Positions 4,247-11,363 of a DNA stretch of 17,634 bases are shown in pieces. The position numbers were made by a program, and so were the translations under genes. The stretch's first letter is position 1, and each line of letters starts with the position of its first letter. The notes below the pieces were generated by a model. That model searched no databases. It was given only the letters and a program-made list of their open reading frames with translations, and was not told the DNA's origin. This DNA comes from Candidatus Roizmanbacteria bacterium CG_4_9_14_0_2_um_filter_39_13 (GTDB lineage: Bacteria > Patescibacteriota > Microgenomatia > UBA1406 > GWC2-37-13). The stretch is taken from positions 1 to 17,634 of the forward strand of contig PFSC01000106.1 in assembly GCA_002788865.1 (NCBI GenBank), in the 5' to 3' direction.

Positions 4247-7200
4247 TTAGTTGGATTGTTCGGGAAGTTGATATGATACTGGCTCAGTTGACCAGTCATT
4301 AGTAGTAATCGGAAGTACAGAACTAAGCCTTTTTAAAATAATTTGAATTTCTTCTGAAATATTGTCTTCAAAATTTTCTCTGAGGGTTGCTGAAATAGTA
4401 AATAGAATTTCTGAGCGCAGAGTATCCGAAATGTTTCCTGTTATGACCGCGTTGACGATGTTATTTAATACTACTGCAAATGTAGTTTCTCCAGGGTGAT
4501 AATACAGCGCCAGAAATTCAACCGATTCTAATAATTTGTCTTCAAACTCAGGATCAGATCTATCATTGATCATATCAATAATATGTCCTGCGTGACGGTG
4601 CAATGTGCCTGCTCTGAAATATTCAACTTCTTCAAGTATACGCTGTATGTCAAGCTCATTTTTTGGTACATCCTCAAAGTCAGTACGAGCCATAATAACC
4701 TCATTATCCATGTAATCATATTCGACATCTGGAAAAAATTTCCTTACACATTCTACCAAAGATGTGACTTCACTATTGTCTATTATTAACGGGTCTAACA
4801 CCTCAACCTCAAATGCAATAAAAATCATATATCTTTGCTGCATGGTGAGTGGGATATCCAGCAGTTTATCTATGAATTGTAACGTTGCTTGTGTGAGAAA
4901 AGGTTGCAGAGCTGATTTATCTGTTTCAGAAAGATTTGAATATGCCTCTTGAAATATAATAGTTTCATCTTGGATTGCATGTTTGAGAGCTTCTCCATCA
5001 AGATCATCAGAATTATTGAATATTTGTAGTATACCCATGATATCTGACTGCACAGCAAGTGAGATAAATCCTTCCAAGTGATCAATAACTTTGAAAAGGG
5101 ATACGTCATTTTCTTCAAAATCCTGTGTAATTGGTGCAGATTCTTTTTTGAATCTTGTTATCGAGACATTACCAATAGATTTTGCCGCATTTGATCTGAT
5201 GAATTGATGAATGGTTTGAGGCTGGTGAGACACGATTACAACACTTGGCTTGATTGTTCGTTCAAGTAGTACTGAGTGAAATAATGTGATCAATGCCGTA
5301 GCAAGTGCTGGATCAAGATTCGCAAATGACTCATCGACAAAAATCAATTGAGATTCGTTGTTTTGGAGACTTCCTGCGATCTCAAGCCGTTTTCGCTCTC
5401 CCTCTGATCCATTATTAAAAATAACTTTATCAGCGTCACTGATGTGATAGACTTCTTTCAGATACCTGACAAGCAAATCATTGAGTTGACTTGATTCATC
5501 TGACCATCGAGGGTCATTAAAAGCTGGTGTGTCCCTCGTTTTTTTTGCAGCAATTTGTATCCACTCGTTTCTCCATTTTTCAATCCCTGTGTCAAAATCA
5601 GACTCGGTTATGTTCGATTTTTTACGAACATATTCGCCAAAATGAGAATTGTAAAATGGACGCTTCGTTTCGGAAACTGTCTGTGTGATAAACAATCCTG
5701 AAGACATATGCTCAAGCATGTGTACTGGCGAATAGCTGTATGGAACGTCATGAATATCACAAGTTGTCATCAGCTGTTCTATGACAGAAGATTTTCCTGA
5801 TCCTGAATCTCCGGAAAAAAAATTATATCCTGCTTTGATACGAATTTGAGCATCCATCTCTGTTCCGTTTTTTAATACCAATCTATCGACAAAAAGCTTT
5901 CCTTCATTTTTAAGACGCTGTAGATCAATTCCTGATGCTATGTCTGCAATTTCCTTAAATCGGGACCCCACCTTATCATAAAGCCTCGCATCCTCGTTGT
6001 GCGCTTCTTTCAGCGTATGGTAGGCTTGATTACCTGGCACTTGTTGTGCTTTAATTGCTGCCTGATCTGTGTTCATTTTTGTCATAGCAAAAATAGGCTC
6101 CAATCCAATGGTGGTTGCAATAGCGCCACCAAAAAGTAAATGAGCAGAAGGACTCGACAGCAGTTGTGACATAAACTGTACAGCCCATTGATATCTGTGG
6201 AGAGAGAAATTTTGTGGAAGATTTGAGTGTGATTTGATATATCGTTGCATTTCTCTTGACTTAACAGTAATGAGTTCCATAAATGATTCAGGGTCTTTTG
6301 AATAAGCTGCCTTCTCTGCCAGGTCTGTCACTTCTTTTTGAGCACCATTAAACCATGTAACAAAACCATTCTGTTCGGTATTACCGGCATTATGAAATCT
6401 ATTTGCAAGATTTGAAAATAACTTTTGAACTCTGTTACCTACAATGCCATACAAAAAAGGGTTTATTGTCCCAATTAGTGACGAAGCTACGGCTCCTCCA
6501 ATAGCAAATTCTATTTCTGCATTGCCATTTGTATGAGGAGTAATGACAGCAGGATAAAGTCGCAAGAGATTTTCTACTCTTTCCATACGAGATGTAAATC
6601 GCGACATCGTCTCTGAAATAGGTACTCCAAGCGCCCTAAGGGCATGAGACTCAAGGACAGCTCCGTTATGGATACCCTCCCTCAGTTGATGATTCATGGC
6701 ATCATATGCATTCGCAATGACATGAGCATGGTAAGTAGCCAGTGGGAGTGCAGTTCCTGCAGCAGCAATTTTGAAATCTGGATCAGGATGGGAAACCAAA
6801 GGAAAAAGTGCATGAAGAGCAATACCTGACAATCTGATTCTTGCGATTGAATCAAGAAGTCCAGATATCTGATGCTCTGACGCCTGCAAATGCGCTTCGA
6901 CAAGCGGGACAAGTCTCTGTGCATTCTGGTTCGGATTTTCTCTCAGATGATCTCGAAGCATACGGAGAGATGAGTGTGAAATCGGTGTTAATGTCTCGCC
7001 ATAAAAAATTTCGGTATCCTCACGAGTACGGATTTGGTACATCTGTTCGGCAAGTGTTGCCTCAGGGGCAACTGATGTATCATTGCCTTTTAGTTTTGCT
7101 ACTCTATCAACACCTGCCCACCACAAATCAGGGATTGCTTTGTCAAGAAGAAGTGACATTTCTTGAATGGAAGGAAGAACTGGCTCTTTTGGCATTTCAG

Positions 7201-7270
7201 CAATGCCACGACTGAGTTGCCATGGATCTATTCCTTCCTCTCGAGCATATTGTGAGAGATTTTCATGCAT
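4247..7270 (-). CDS. Large membrane-associated ABC-type ATPase of unfamiliar architecture
   Basis: This is a 1007-residue protein. The ABC ATPase core lies at about residues 455-705: Walker A GDSGSGKSS (487-495), signature-like NGSEGERKRLEIA (620-632), Walker B with catalytic Glu LIFVDES (642-648), D-loop-like ANLDPALA, and switch His682 in VIVSHQP. About 120 residues separate Walker A and the signature. The N-terminal 450 residues are helical, with hydrophobic stretches near 144-160, 168-190, 254-279 and 376-396, an arrangement suggestive of a divergent exporter-type membrane domain fused to its ATPase. The last 300 residues (about 715-1007) are acidic, helical and unrecognised. No RBS is seen; a promoter lies at 7298-7326. 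Flanked on both sides by TA modules. Substrate unknown; a non-transport ATPase remains possible. Confidence 0.75.
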   Translation of the reverse strand: MHENLSQYAREEGIDPWQLSRGIAEMPKEPVLPSIQEMSLLLDKAIPDLWWAGVDRVAKLKGNDTSVAPEATLAEQMYQIRTREDTEIFYGETLTPISHSSLRMLRDHLRENPNQNAQRLVPLVEAHLQASEHQISGLLDSIARIRLSGIALHALFPLVSHPDPDFKIAAAGTALPLATYHAHVIANAYDAMNHQLREGIHNGAVLESHALRALGVPISETMSRFTSRMERVENLLRLYPAVITPHTNGNAEIEFAIGGAVASSLIGTINPFLYGIVGNRVQKLFSNLANRFHNAGNTEQNGFVTWFNGAQKEVTDLAEKAAYSKDPESFMELITVKSREMQRYIKSHSNLPQNFSLHRYQWAVQFMSQLLSSPSAHLLFGGAIATTIGLEPIFAMTKMNTDQAAIKAQQVPGNQAYHTLKEAHNEDARLYDKVGSRFKEIADIASGIDLQRLKNEGKLFVDRLVLKNGTEMDAQIRIKAGYNFFSGDSGSGKSSVIEQLMTTCDIHDVPYSYSPVHMLEHMSSGLFITQTVSETKRPFYNSHFGEYVRKKSNITESDFDTGIEKWRNEWIQIAAKKTRDTPAFNDPRWSDESSQLNDLLVRYLKEVYHISDADKVIFNNGSEGERKRLEIAGSLQNNESQLIFVDESFANLDPALATALITLFHSVLLERTIKPSVVIVSHQPQTIHQFIRSNAAKSIGNVSITRFKKESAPITQDFEENDVSLFKVIDHLEGFISLAVQSDIMGILQIFNNSDDLDGEALKHAIQDETIIFQEAYSNLSETDKSALQPFLTQATLQFIDKLLDIPLTMQQRYMIFIAFEVEVLDPLIIDNSEVTSLVECVRKFFPDVEYDYMDNEVIMARTDFEDVPKNELDIQRILEEVEYFRAGTLHRHAGHIIDMINDRSDPEFEDKLLESVEFLALYYHPGETTFAVVLNNIVNAVITGNISDTLRSEILFTISATLRENFEDNISEEIQIILKRLSSVLPITTNDWSTEPVSYQLPEQSN

Positions 7271-7297
7271 ACGTAATACACATTTATATTATAGGAT

Positions 7298-7326
7298 ATT
7301 ATATAGATGGGTGACGTTTTTTGCAA
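7298..7326 (-). promoter_or_regulatory. Promoter of the 1007-aa ATPase gene
   Basis: On the minus strand TTGCAA (7321-7326) and TATAAT (7298-7303) are spaced exactly 17 bp. Transcription should start near 7290, giving a leader of about 20 nt before the ATG at 7270. A second TATAAT lies at 7288-7293. No Shine-Dalgarno is visible in the leader. Confidence 0.65.
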
Positions 7327-7399
7327 TTCAAAATAGAATTATAATGTCATCTAACAGCACTTTCAGGCATAATAGTCAAAATATGAGATATTCTTGATA

Positions 7400-7554
7400 T
7401 TATTTCGACTTCAAATAGAAATACCAATGAATGAAATTAATCTTTCTTTTTCTTGTTAATCCTTCATATCTATCTCCAAATTTTTGTACCCAACGTTTCC
7501 ACATTAACTTAGAAATTCATTTTTCTTGAAACGATAAGATTCTGAACTCTTACA
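7400..7554 (-). mobile_element. Relic of the left end of a transposon (IS481-like?) sharing the MITE terminal repeat
   Basis: Read on the minus strand, the segment starts with TGTAAGAGTTCA (7543-7554), identical to the 12-bp MITE ends at 2564 and 2740. About 40 nt later comes an open stretch of 34 codons (7504-7400) encoding KLMWKRWVQKFGDRYEGLTRKRK, which resembles the helix-turn-helix N-terminus of IS481/IS3-like transposases (W..KF...EGL..). It is then cut by a stop. A stop also lies just upstream of its first ATG, so the gene is dead. No second end was found. The remaining sequence in this intergenic stretch (7327-7399) shows no gene. Confidence 0.5.
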
Positions 7555-7574
7555 CAGACGCAGATTTATACTTC

Positions 7575-7603
7575 TTGACAAACACTACAGTGTAGACTAC
7601 AAT
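7575..7603 (+). promoter_or_regulatory. Strong promoter with overlapping palindromes before the Phd/PIN operon
   Basis: TTGACA (7575-7580) and TACAAT (7598-7603) are spaced 17 bp, with the ATG only 10 nt after the -10. The spacer holds overlapping perfect palindromes: CTACAGTGTAG (7585-7595), ACACT-AC-AGTGT (7582-7593) and GTAGACTAC (7592-7600). This is the expected place for autorepression by a Phd-type antitoxin. Transcription should start 3-4 nt before the start codon. Confidence 0.75.
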
Positions 7604-7613
7604 CAAATGTACT

Positions 7614-7880
7614 ATGAACAATATAATTCCAAATCAACAAACCATTAGTGCTACTGATATTCGTTTTAACTTGGGGAAAATTCTTGCAGATTTAGATCGT
7701 CAAGGTAGCCCTTTTCTCATTATATCTCGATCCAAGCCCAAAGCATGGCTCTATCCGTATGAGCCAATGAATTTTTCCGGAGATCTTTTTTTGAAATGGC
7801 AAACGGAAGCCTTGCCTAAATACAATAAAATTAAAGCAAAAGAATTAATGAATATTATTAGAAAAGACAGAGAAAGATAA
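7614..7880 (+). CDS. Phd/YefM-type antitoxin of the second PIN module
   Basis: This 88-residue protein shows the Phd/YefM fold: ISATDIRFNLGKILADLDRQGSPFLIISRSKPKAWLYPYE at about residues 11-50, in which a first helix is followed by the strand-turn-strand ending in the characteristic SRSKPKAW. The C-terminal 40 residues are basic and helical, the usual toxin-wrapping tail. The ATG has no Shine-Dalgarno and is 10 nt from the -10 box. The PIN toxin starts 4 nt after the stop. The palindromes at 7582-7600 are the likely autoregulatory operator. Family assignment is firm; the exact toxin pairing is inferred from the tight operon. Confidence 0.85.
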   Translation: MNNIIPNQQTISATDIRFNLGKILADLDRQGSPFLIISRSKPKAWLYPYEPMNFSGDLFLKWQTEALPKYNKIKAKELMNIIRKDRER

Positions 7881-7884
7881 TCAT

Positions 7885-8298
7885 ATGCAAAATATCGCGA
7901 TTGATACATCGGTGGCAATAAAATGGTTCTTTCCTGAGACTGGATCAGAGCATGCTCTAGAGCTGAAAGACAAACACATACAAGGTGAGATATCTCTCTC
8001 CACACGTGATTTATTTCTTTATGAATTCACTTCAGCTTTTAAAAATTATTCTTCTCAAAAGATTGAAGAAAAAGATTTTTCCTTGGCTATTGCCGCACTC
8101 ACTTCTTTGAAAATGAAGTTTTTACCATTACGACATCAGGAGATGGAAGAACTGTTTATCATTGCCAGAACATTAGATATTTCTATCTATGATGGCTCTT
8201 TTTTACTCTTAGCAAAGAAATTAAAAGCGCCTTTGTATACAGCTGATAAAAAACTTTATCTGAAAGGGAAAGATTTTGCAGAAACGATCTTGATTTAA
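7885..8298 (+). CDS. PIN-domain ribonuclease toxin (VapC-like)
   Basis: This 137-residue protein carries all four PIN acidic positions: Asp7 in IAIDTSVAIKW, Glu47 in FLYEFTSAF, Asp103 in ISIYDGSFLLLA and Asp121 in LYTADKKL. VapC-type PIN proteins are Mg-dependent RNases that cleave tRNAs or rRNA; the target here cannot be predicted. Family members usually read YDASY at the third site, and the Gly here is a mild variation that keeps the Asp. The start is 4 nt downstream of the Phd-type antitoxin. The stop is followed without any gap by the stub of a response regulator gene, which implies the module's 3' end marks an insertion or deletion boundary. Confidence 0.88.
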   Translation: MQNIAIDTSVAIKWFFPETGSEHALELKDKHIQGEISLSTRDLFLYEFTSAFKNYSSQKIEEKDFSLAIAALTSLKMKFLPLRHQEMEELFIIARTLDISIYDGSFLLLAKKLKAPLYTADKKLYLKGKDFAETILI

Positions 8299-8426
8299 GC
8301 TGAAGTTCATTCAGTCTCTATAGCATCTCTAAACGAGTTCAAAGACTGCGAGATAAACTTGATGAGATGGGAATTGGAAAGCACCATATCCAAACGGTGC
8401 GTGGCGTTGGGTTTCGGATGAAATAA
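8299..8426 (+). pseudogene. C-terminal stub of an OmpR/PhoB-type response regulator, frameshifted
   Basis: Beginning at the base after the PIN toxin stop, one frame reads AEVHSVSIAS. The -1/+2 frame takes over near 8325-8330 as SKRVQRLRDKLDEMGIGKHH, then IQTVRGVGFRMK and TAA (8424-8426). Together these reproduce the last ~45 residues of an OmpR-type winged helix: the helix with the RLRxKL pattern and the terminal wing TVRGVGF. The receiver domain and most of the DNA-binding domain are absent, and the frame change would break the remainder. The gene appears to have been replaced from the left by the Phd/PIN module or lost by deletion. The promoter of the downstream PBP overlaps its end. Confidence 0.75.
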
Positions 8427-8445
8427 GCATTCTCCCCTCTCAAAC

Positions 8446-8454
8446 TGCTATAAT
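8446..8454 (+). promoter_or_regulatory. Extended -10 promoter of the class A PBP gene
   Basis: TGC-TATAAT (8446-8454) is an extended -10 box (TGn plus the consensus hexamer), which can act without a good -35; none is visible at the proper distance. The ATG is 7 nt after the hexamer, so the message should be leaderless. Confidence 0.6.
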
Positions 8455-8461
8455 AATCTCC

Positions 8462-10789
8462 ATGACTTCTGACAAAATCAACTATTTTGTAGAAACCCTC
8501 AAAGAGGAGCTTCTCAGTTTTCTAAAAGAGCTCCCTGAAACAGCACCAGAAAAGACAAAAATACTCTATCATCGTACTCGTATTTTCTTCAAACCATTTG
8601 TTCACAAGGCGCGAAATATGAGTCTCCCCATGATAATTGGCGTGAGTGCGGCTGGAGTGATCATTCTGATCTCATTTGCGGTATTTACCTATGCAGTTTT
8701 TGTCTCTGATTTAGCAACTCCTGAAAAGCTCATGAACCGAAATAATACGGGGATTATTCTCCTTGATCGTGGGGGAAAACCCTTTTATCATGCGGAAAAT
8801 GCGCGTGACGTCGTCGTTTATCCGATCTCACAAATTCCTGACTATCTCATAAAGGGTGTTGTTGCAATTGAGGATGAAGATTTTTACAACCATTCTGGTT
8901 TTTCTATACAGGGTATTGCCCGTGCTATCATTGCAAACTTTCGTGCCTCATCCGCGTACTCACAAGGCGCATCAACCATCACACAGCAACTCGTTAAAAA
9001 CGCACTCCTTACTCCTGAAAAATCATATAAACGAAAACTCCAGGAAGTACTTCTTTCTTTTGAGATCGAGAGACGTTACGGTAAAGATCAGATTCTCGAG
9101 ATGTATTTGAACTCAATATATTATGGATCGGGCGCATATGGGATCCAAGAAGCATCGCAGACGTATTTTGGGAAAGATCCGTCACAGGTTTCAATTGAAG
9201 AAGCGGCAATACTTGCAGCCCTTCCCCAGGCTCCATCTGCGATGACTCCCTTTGGAGGAGACACCGATCGACTCTATGCCCGTCAAAAAATAGTGCTTGA
9301 GCGACTTGGCTTTGACCAAACAAAGCTACCAAAAGTTACGTTCGTAGAACTTCAAGAAGAAAAAAGTGATCTTGCTCCTCACTTTGCCGTATGGGTACGC
9401 GACTATTTATACGCCAAATACGGAGAAGATGAGGTAAATCGGCTCGGATTTCGAGTCACAACTACCATTGATGCAAAATATCAAAAAATTGCAAATACTC
9501 TTGTTGCGCAACATATTAAAAATCTCGGAAGGCGGGACGCGACAAATGCAGGACTCATCTCTATGAATCCACATACGGGCGAGATTCTTGCGATGGTGGG
9601 AAGTTATGATTGGTATGATGAAACCTATGGAAAATACAATGTTGTCTTTGCGGAGCGCCAACCTGGGTCAACATTTAAACCGATTGTGTATACCCTCGCA
9701 TTTGTAAATGGGAAAAATCCTGAGGATATGATCGTCGATGAACCGGTCAATTTCAGTGGATATCAACCCAAAAACAATGACGGAACATTTCGCGGAGAAA
9801 TGACCTTGAGACGTGCTCTTGCAAATTCCCTCAATATTCCCGCAGTAAAAATTTTATCCTCAGTCGGAGTAAAAGAGGCAATTCAATTTGCTCGTCAGAT
9901 GGGAATCGTCACGCTTGATCCCAAACGTGACTATGGACTTTCTCTCGTTCTTGGCGGTGGTGAAGTCACGCTTTTTGAGCTGACTCGAGCTTACGGTGTC
10001 CTAGCTACTGGTGGAGAGTTTGTGAGTTCTCATGCAATACTCAAAATCGAGGATAAATACGGAAATGAAATCTATCAGTTTATCCCGCAAACTCACTCAG
10101 AAAAAGGCGAGGAAAAAAAAGAGCCGTATGAAAATTTACTCATCGGAGGAACATTTACGAAACAGGTAGTCGACACGGCTGCAACATTTTTGACAACCTC
10201 AATATTATCTGACACGGAAGCACGAAAGGAAGTGTTTGGTGAGAGTAATTGGCTCACGTTGGGACGACCCGTCGCGGCAAAAACCGGAACAACCAACGAT
10301 TACCGCGATGCATGGACCATTGGATATACCCCAGATTTAGTCACGGGAGTATGGGTGGGAAATAACGACAATAGCCCCATGCTCGGATTGTATGGATCCC
10401 AGGCCGCAGCACCGATCTGGCATGGCTTTATGCTCCAGGCGCTTGCAAGCGCACCGTCAAAAGAATTTGTGATTCCTGATGAAATCGTCAAAGTGAAGTT
10501 ATGTAAAGATACGCAAAAATACTGTAGTTTATGCACCGATACTATTGAACGATATTACTCAAAACATTATATTCCATCTGAAGATTGTAGTGATGTAACC
10601 CCAACACCTACCGAAACACCTACCCCTGAGCCAACAAGTACGCCAAAGCCAACTGCAGTTCCAACTAGTACACCCATTCTATCCAATACTCCGATACCTC
10701 CTACCGCTGAACCTACCCCTACTCTAACCCTCATTGCCACTCCAACACCAACAGCAACCATACTCCCCCCAACTCCTACAAATCCATAA
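8462..10789 (+). CDS. Class A penicillin-binding protein (GT51 glycosyltransferase + transpeptidase)
   Basis: This 775-residue bifunctional peptidoglycan synthase has a cytoplasmic N-terminus, one TM helix at about 56-81, and a GT51 domain at about 105-285 with catalytic Glu137 in VVAIEDEDFYNHSG and the QGASTITQQLVKN motif (168-180). The transpeptidase domain spans about 335-665: active-site Ser403 in GSTFK, SLN at 456-458, KTGT at 607-610. After it come a short four-Cys segment (Cys681, 688, 691, 709) and a ~65-residue Thr/Pro-rich tail, probably wall-spanning or modified on the outside. It polymerises lipid II and cross-links peptides at the outer face of the membrane. The ATG has no Shine-Dalgarno and sits 7 nt after an extended -10. 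Convergent with the RelE-type gene, only 4 nt apart. Confidence 0.93.
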   Translation: MTSDKINYFVETLKEELLSFLKELPETAPEKTKILYHRTRIFFKPFVHKARNMSLPMIIGVSAAGVIILISFAVFTYAVFVSDLATPEKLMNRNNTGIILLDRGGKPFYHAENARDVVVYPISQIPDYLIKGVVAIEDEDFYNHSGFSIQGIARAIIANFRASSAYSQGASTITQQLVKNALLTPEKSYKRKLQEVLLSFEIERRYGKDQILEMYLNSIYYGSGAYGIQEASQTYFGKDPSQVSIEEAAILAALPQAPSAMTPFGGDTDRLYARQKIVLERLGFDQTKLPKVTFVELQEEKSDLAPHFAVWVRDYLYAKYGEDEVNRLGFRVTTTIDAKYQKIANTLVAQHIKNLGRRDATNAGLISMNPHTGEILAMVGSYDWYDETYGKYNVVFAERQPGSTFKPIVYTLAFVNGKNPEDMIVDEPVNFSGYQPKNNDGTFRGEMTLRRALANSLNIPAVKILSSVGVKEAIQFARQMGIVTLDPKRDYGLSLVLGGGEVTLFELTRAYGVLATGGEFVSSHAILKIEDKYGNEIYQFIPQTHSEKGEEKKEPYENLLIGGTFTKQVVDTAATFLTTSILSDTEARKEVFGESNWLTLGRPVAAKTGTTNDYRDAWTIGYTPDLVTGVWVGNNDNSPMLGLYGSQAAAPIWHGFMLQALASAPSKEFVIPDEIVKVKLCKDTQKYCSLCTDTIERYYSKHYIPSEDCSDVTPTPTETPTPEPTSTPKPTAVPTSTPILSNTPIPPTAEPTPTLTLIATPTPTATILPPTPTNP

Positions 10790-10793
10790 AGGA

Positions 10794-11060
10794 CTATCTA
10801 TAAATATCTTTTCTGTGTCCGATTCTAAAAATTAAAATTGTTTTATCTTCATCGTATATATCATATAGAACTCGATAATCACCTACTCGTACACGAAACT
10901 GCGCTATATTCTTTCCTTTCAGTGCTGTAAATTGTTGAGGTTTTTGATTATTACAAAGATCTAAGATAGTTTTCAGAATGGGTTTCTGTAAAGAAGGGTC
11001 GAGTTTTTGAAAGTCTTTTTGAGCTTTTTTTGTCAATAGAACTTGATATTTATCTCTCAT
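10794..11060 (-). CDS. RelE/ParE-superfamily toxin
   Basis: This 88-residue protein has the RelE fold sequence: an N-terminal strand YQVLLTKKAQKDFQKL, two helices, then the C-terminal sheet FRVRVGDYRVLYDI and the terminal FRIGHRKDIYR. RelE proteins cleave mRNA in the ribosomal A site, while ParE members inhibit gyrase. The basic residues of RVRVGDYR and the HRKDIY ending favour RelE, but this is not decisive. The start at 11060 (MRDKYQVLL) is chosen over a TTG two codons upstream. It overlaps the end of the antitoxin gene by 11 nt, implying translational coupling. The 3' end is 4 nt from the convergent PBP gene, with no terminator between them. Confidence 0.88.
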   Translation of the reverse strand: MRDKYQVLLTKKAQKDFQKLDPSLQKPILKTILDLCNNQKPQQFTALKGKNIAQFRVRVGDYRVLYDIYDEDKTILIFRIGHRKDIYR

Positions 11061-11322
11061 CTGCAATTCTCAACTGGTCAATTGAGACTGTATCGCCTTT
11101 TTTGTAATCACTCCGACCTTTTGCAACATCTTTTTGAAGACGTGGAGAGTTCAGCTCCATGAGAATATCCTCAATTTCCTGATAATCTTCAAAGGGTATT
11201 GCCACCATTGATGGTTTACTTCTATGCGTCACAAGATAGTGACCTCCTTGTGTTCGAATTTTTTGAGCAATAAAAGGAAGCTTTGTTTGAAACTCTTTTA
11301 TACCATATGCATCTTGTATCAT
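11050..11322 (-). CDS. Phd/YefM-type antitoxin paired with the RelE-type toxin
   Basis: This 90-residue protein begins MIQDAYGIKEFQTKLPFIAQKI, followed by GGHYLVTHRSKPSMVAIPFEDYQEIEDI, the typical Phd/YefM DNA-binding half with the RSKPxxV turn. The C-terminal 35 residues are the expected toxin-binding extension. The ATG at 11322 is preferred because it gives the family's normal start. In-frame starts at 11364 and 11367 would add 14-15 residues and overlap the end of the KefB-like gene (ATG sharing its TGA). Upstream on the minus strand TTGACA (11355-11360) is a perfect -35, with a poor -10 (TACCCT) 17 bp away. An inverted repeat at 11324-11338 abuts the start codon. Confidence 0.85.
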   Translation of the reverse strand: MIQDAYGIKEFQTKLPFIAQKIRTQGGHYLVTHRSKPSMVAIPFEDYQEIEDILMELNSPRLQKDVAKGRSDYKKGDTVSIDQLRIADER

Positions 11323-11323
11323 A

Positions 11324-11338
11324 GTACCAATAGGGTAC
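11324..11338. promoter_or_regulatory. Candidate operator GTACC-N5-GGTAC of the RelE/Phd operon
   Basis: A perfect 5-bp inverted repeat with 5-nt spacing lies directly upstream of the antitoxin ATG and covers the presumed -10. A third GTAC core occurs 14 bp further upstream, within the -35/-10 spacer. Repeated GTAC cores in a TA promoter suggest cooperative autorepression; this rests on position only. Confidence 0.45.
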
Positions 11339-11363
11339 CTTAAAAGAAGTACTTTGTCAATCA

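Noticed and set aside
6644..7397. Plus-strand open frames opposite the N-terminal half of the large ATPase
   Set aside because: They overlap a 1007-codon frame with clear ABC motifs and its promoter and show no family features.
10567..10761. Gly/Val-rich open frame antisense to the PBP tail
   Set aside because: It is the complement of the Thr/Pro codon repeats; low-complexity coding on one strand keeps the other open.
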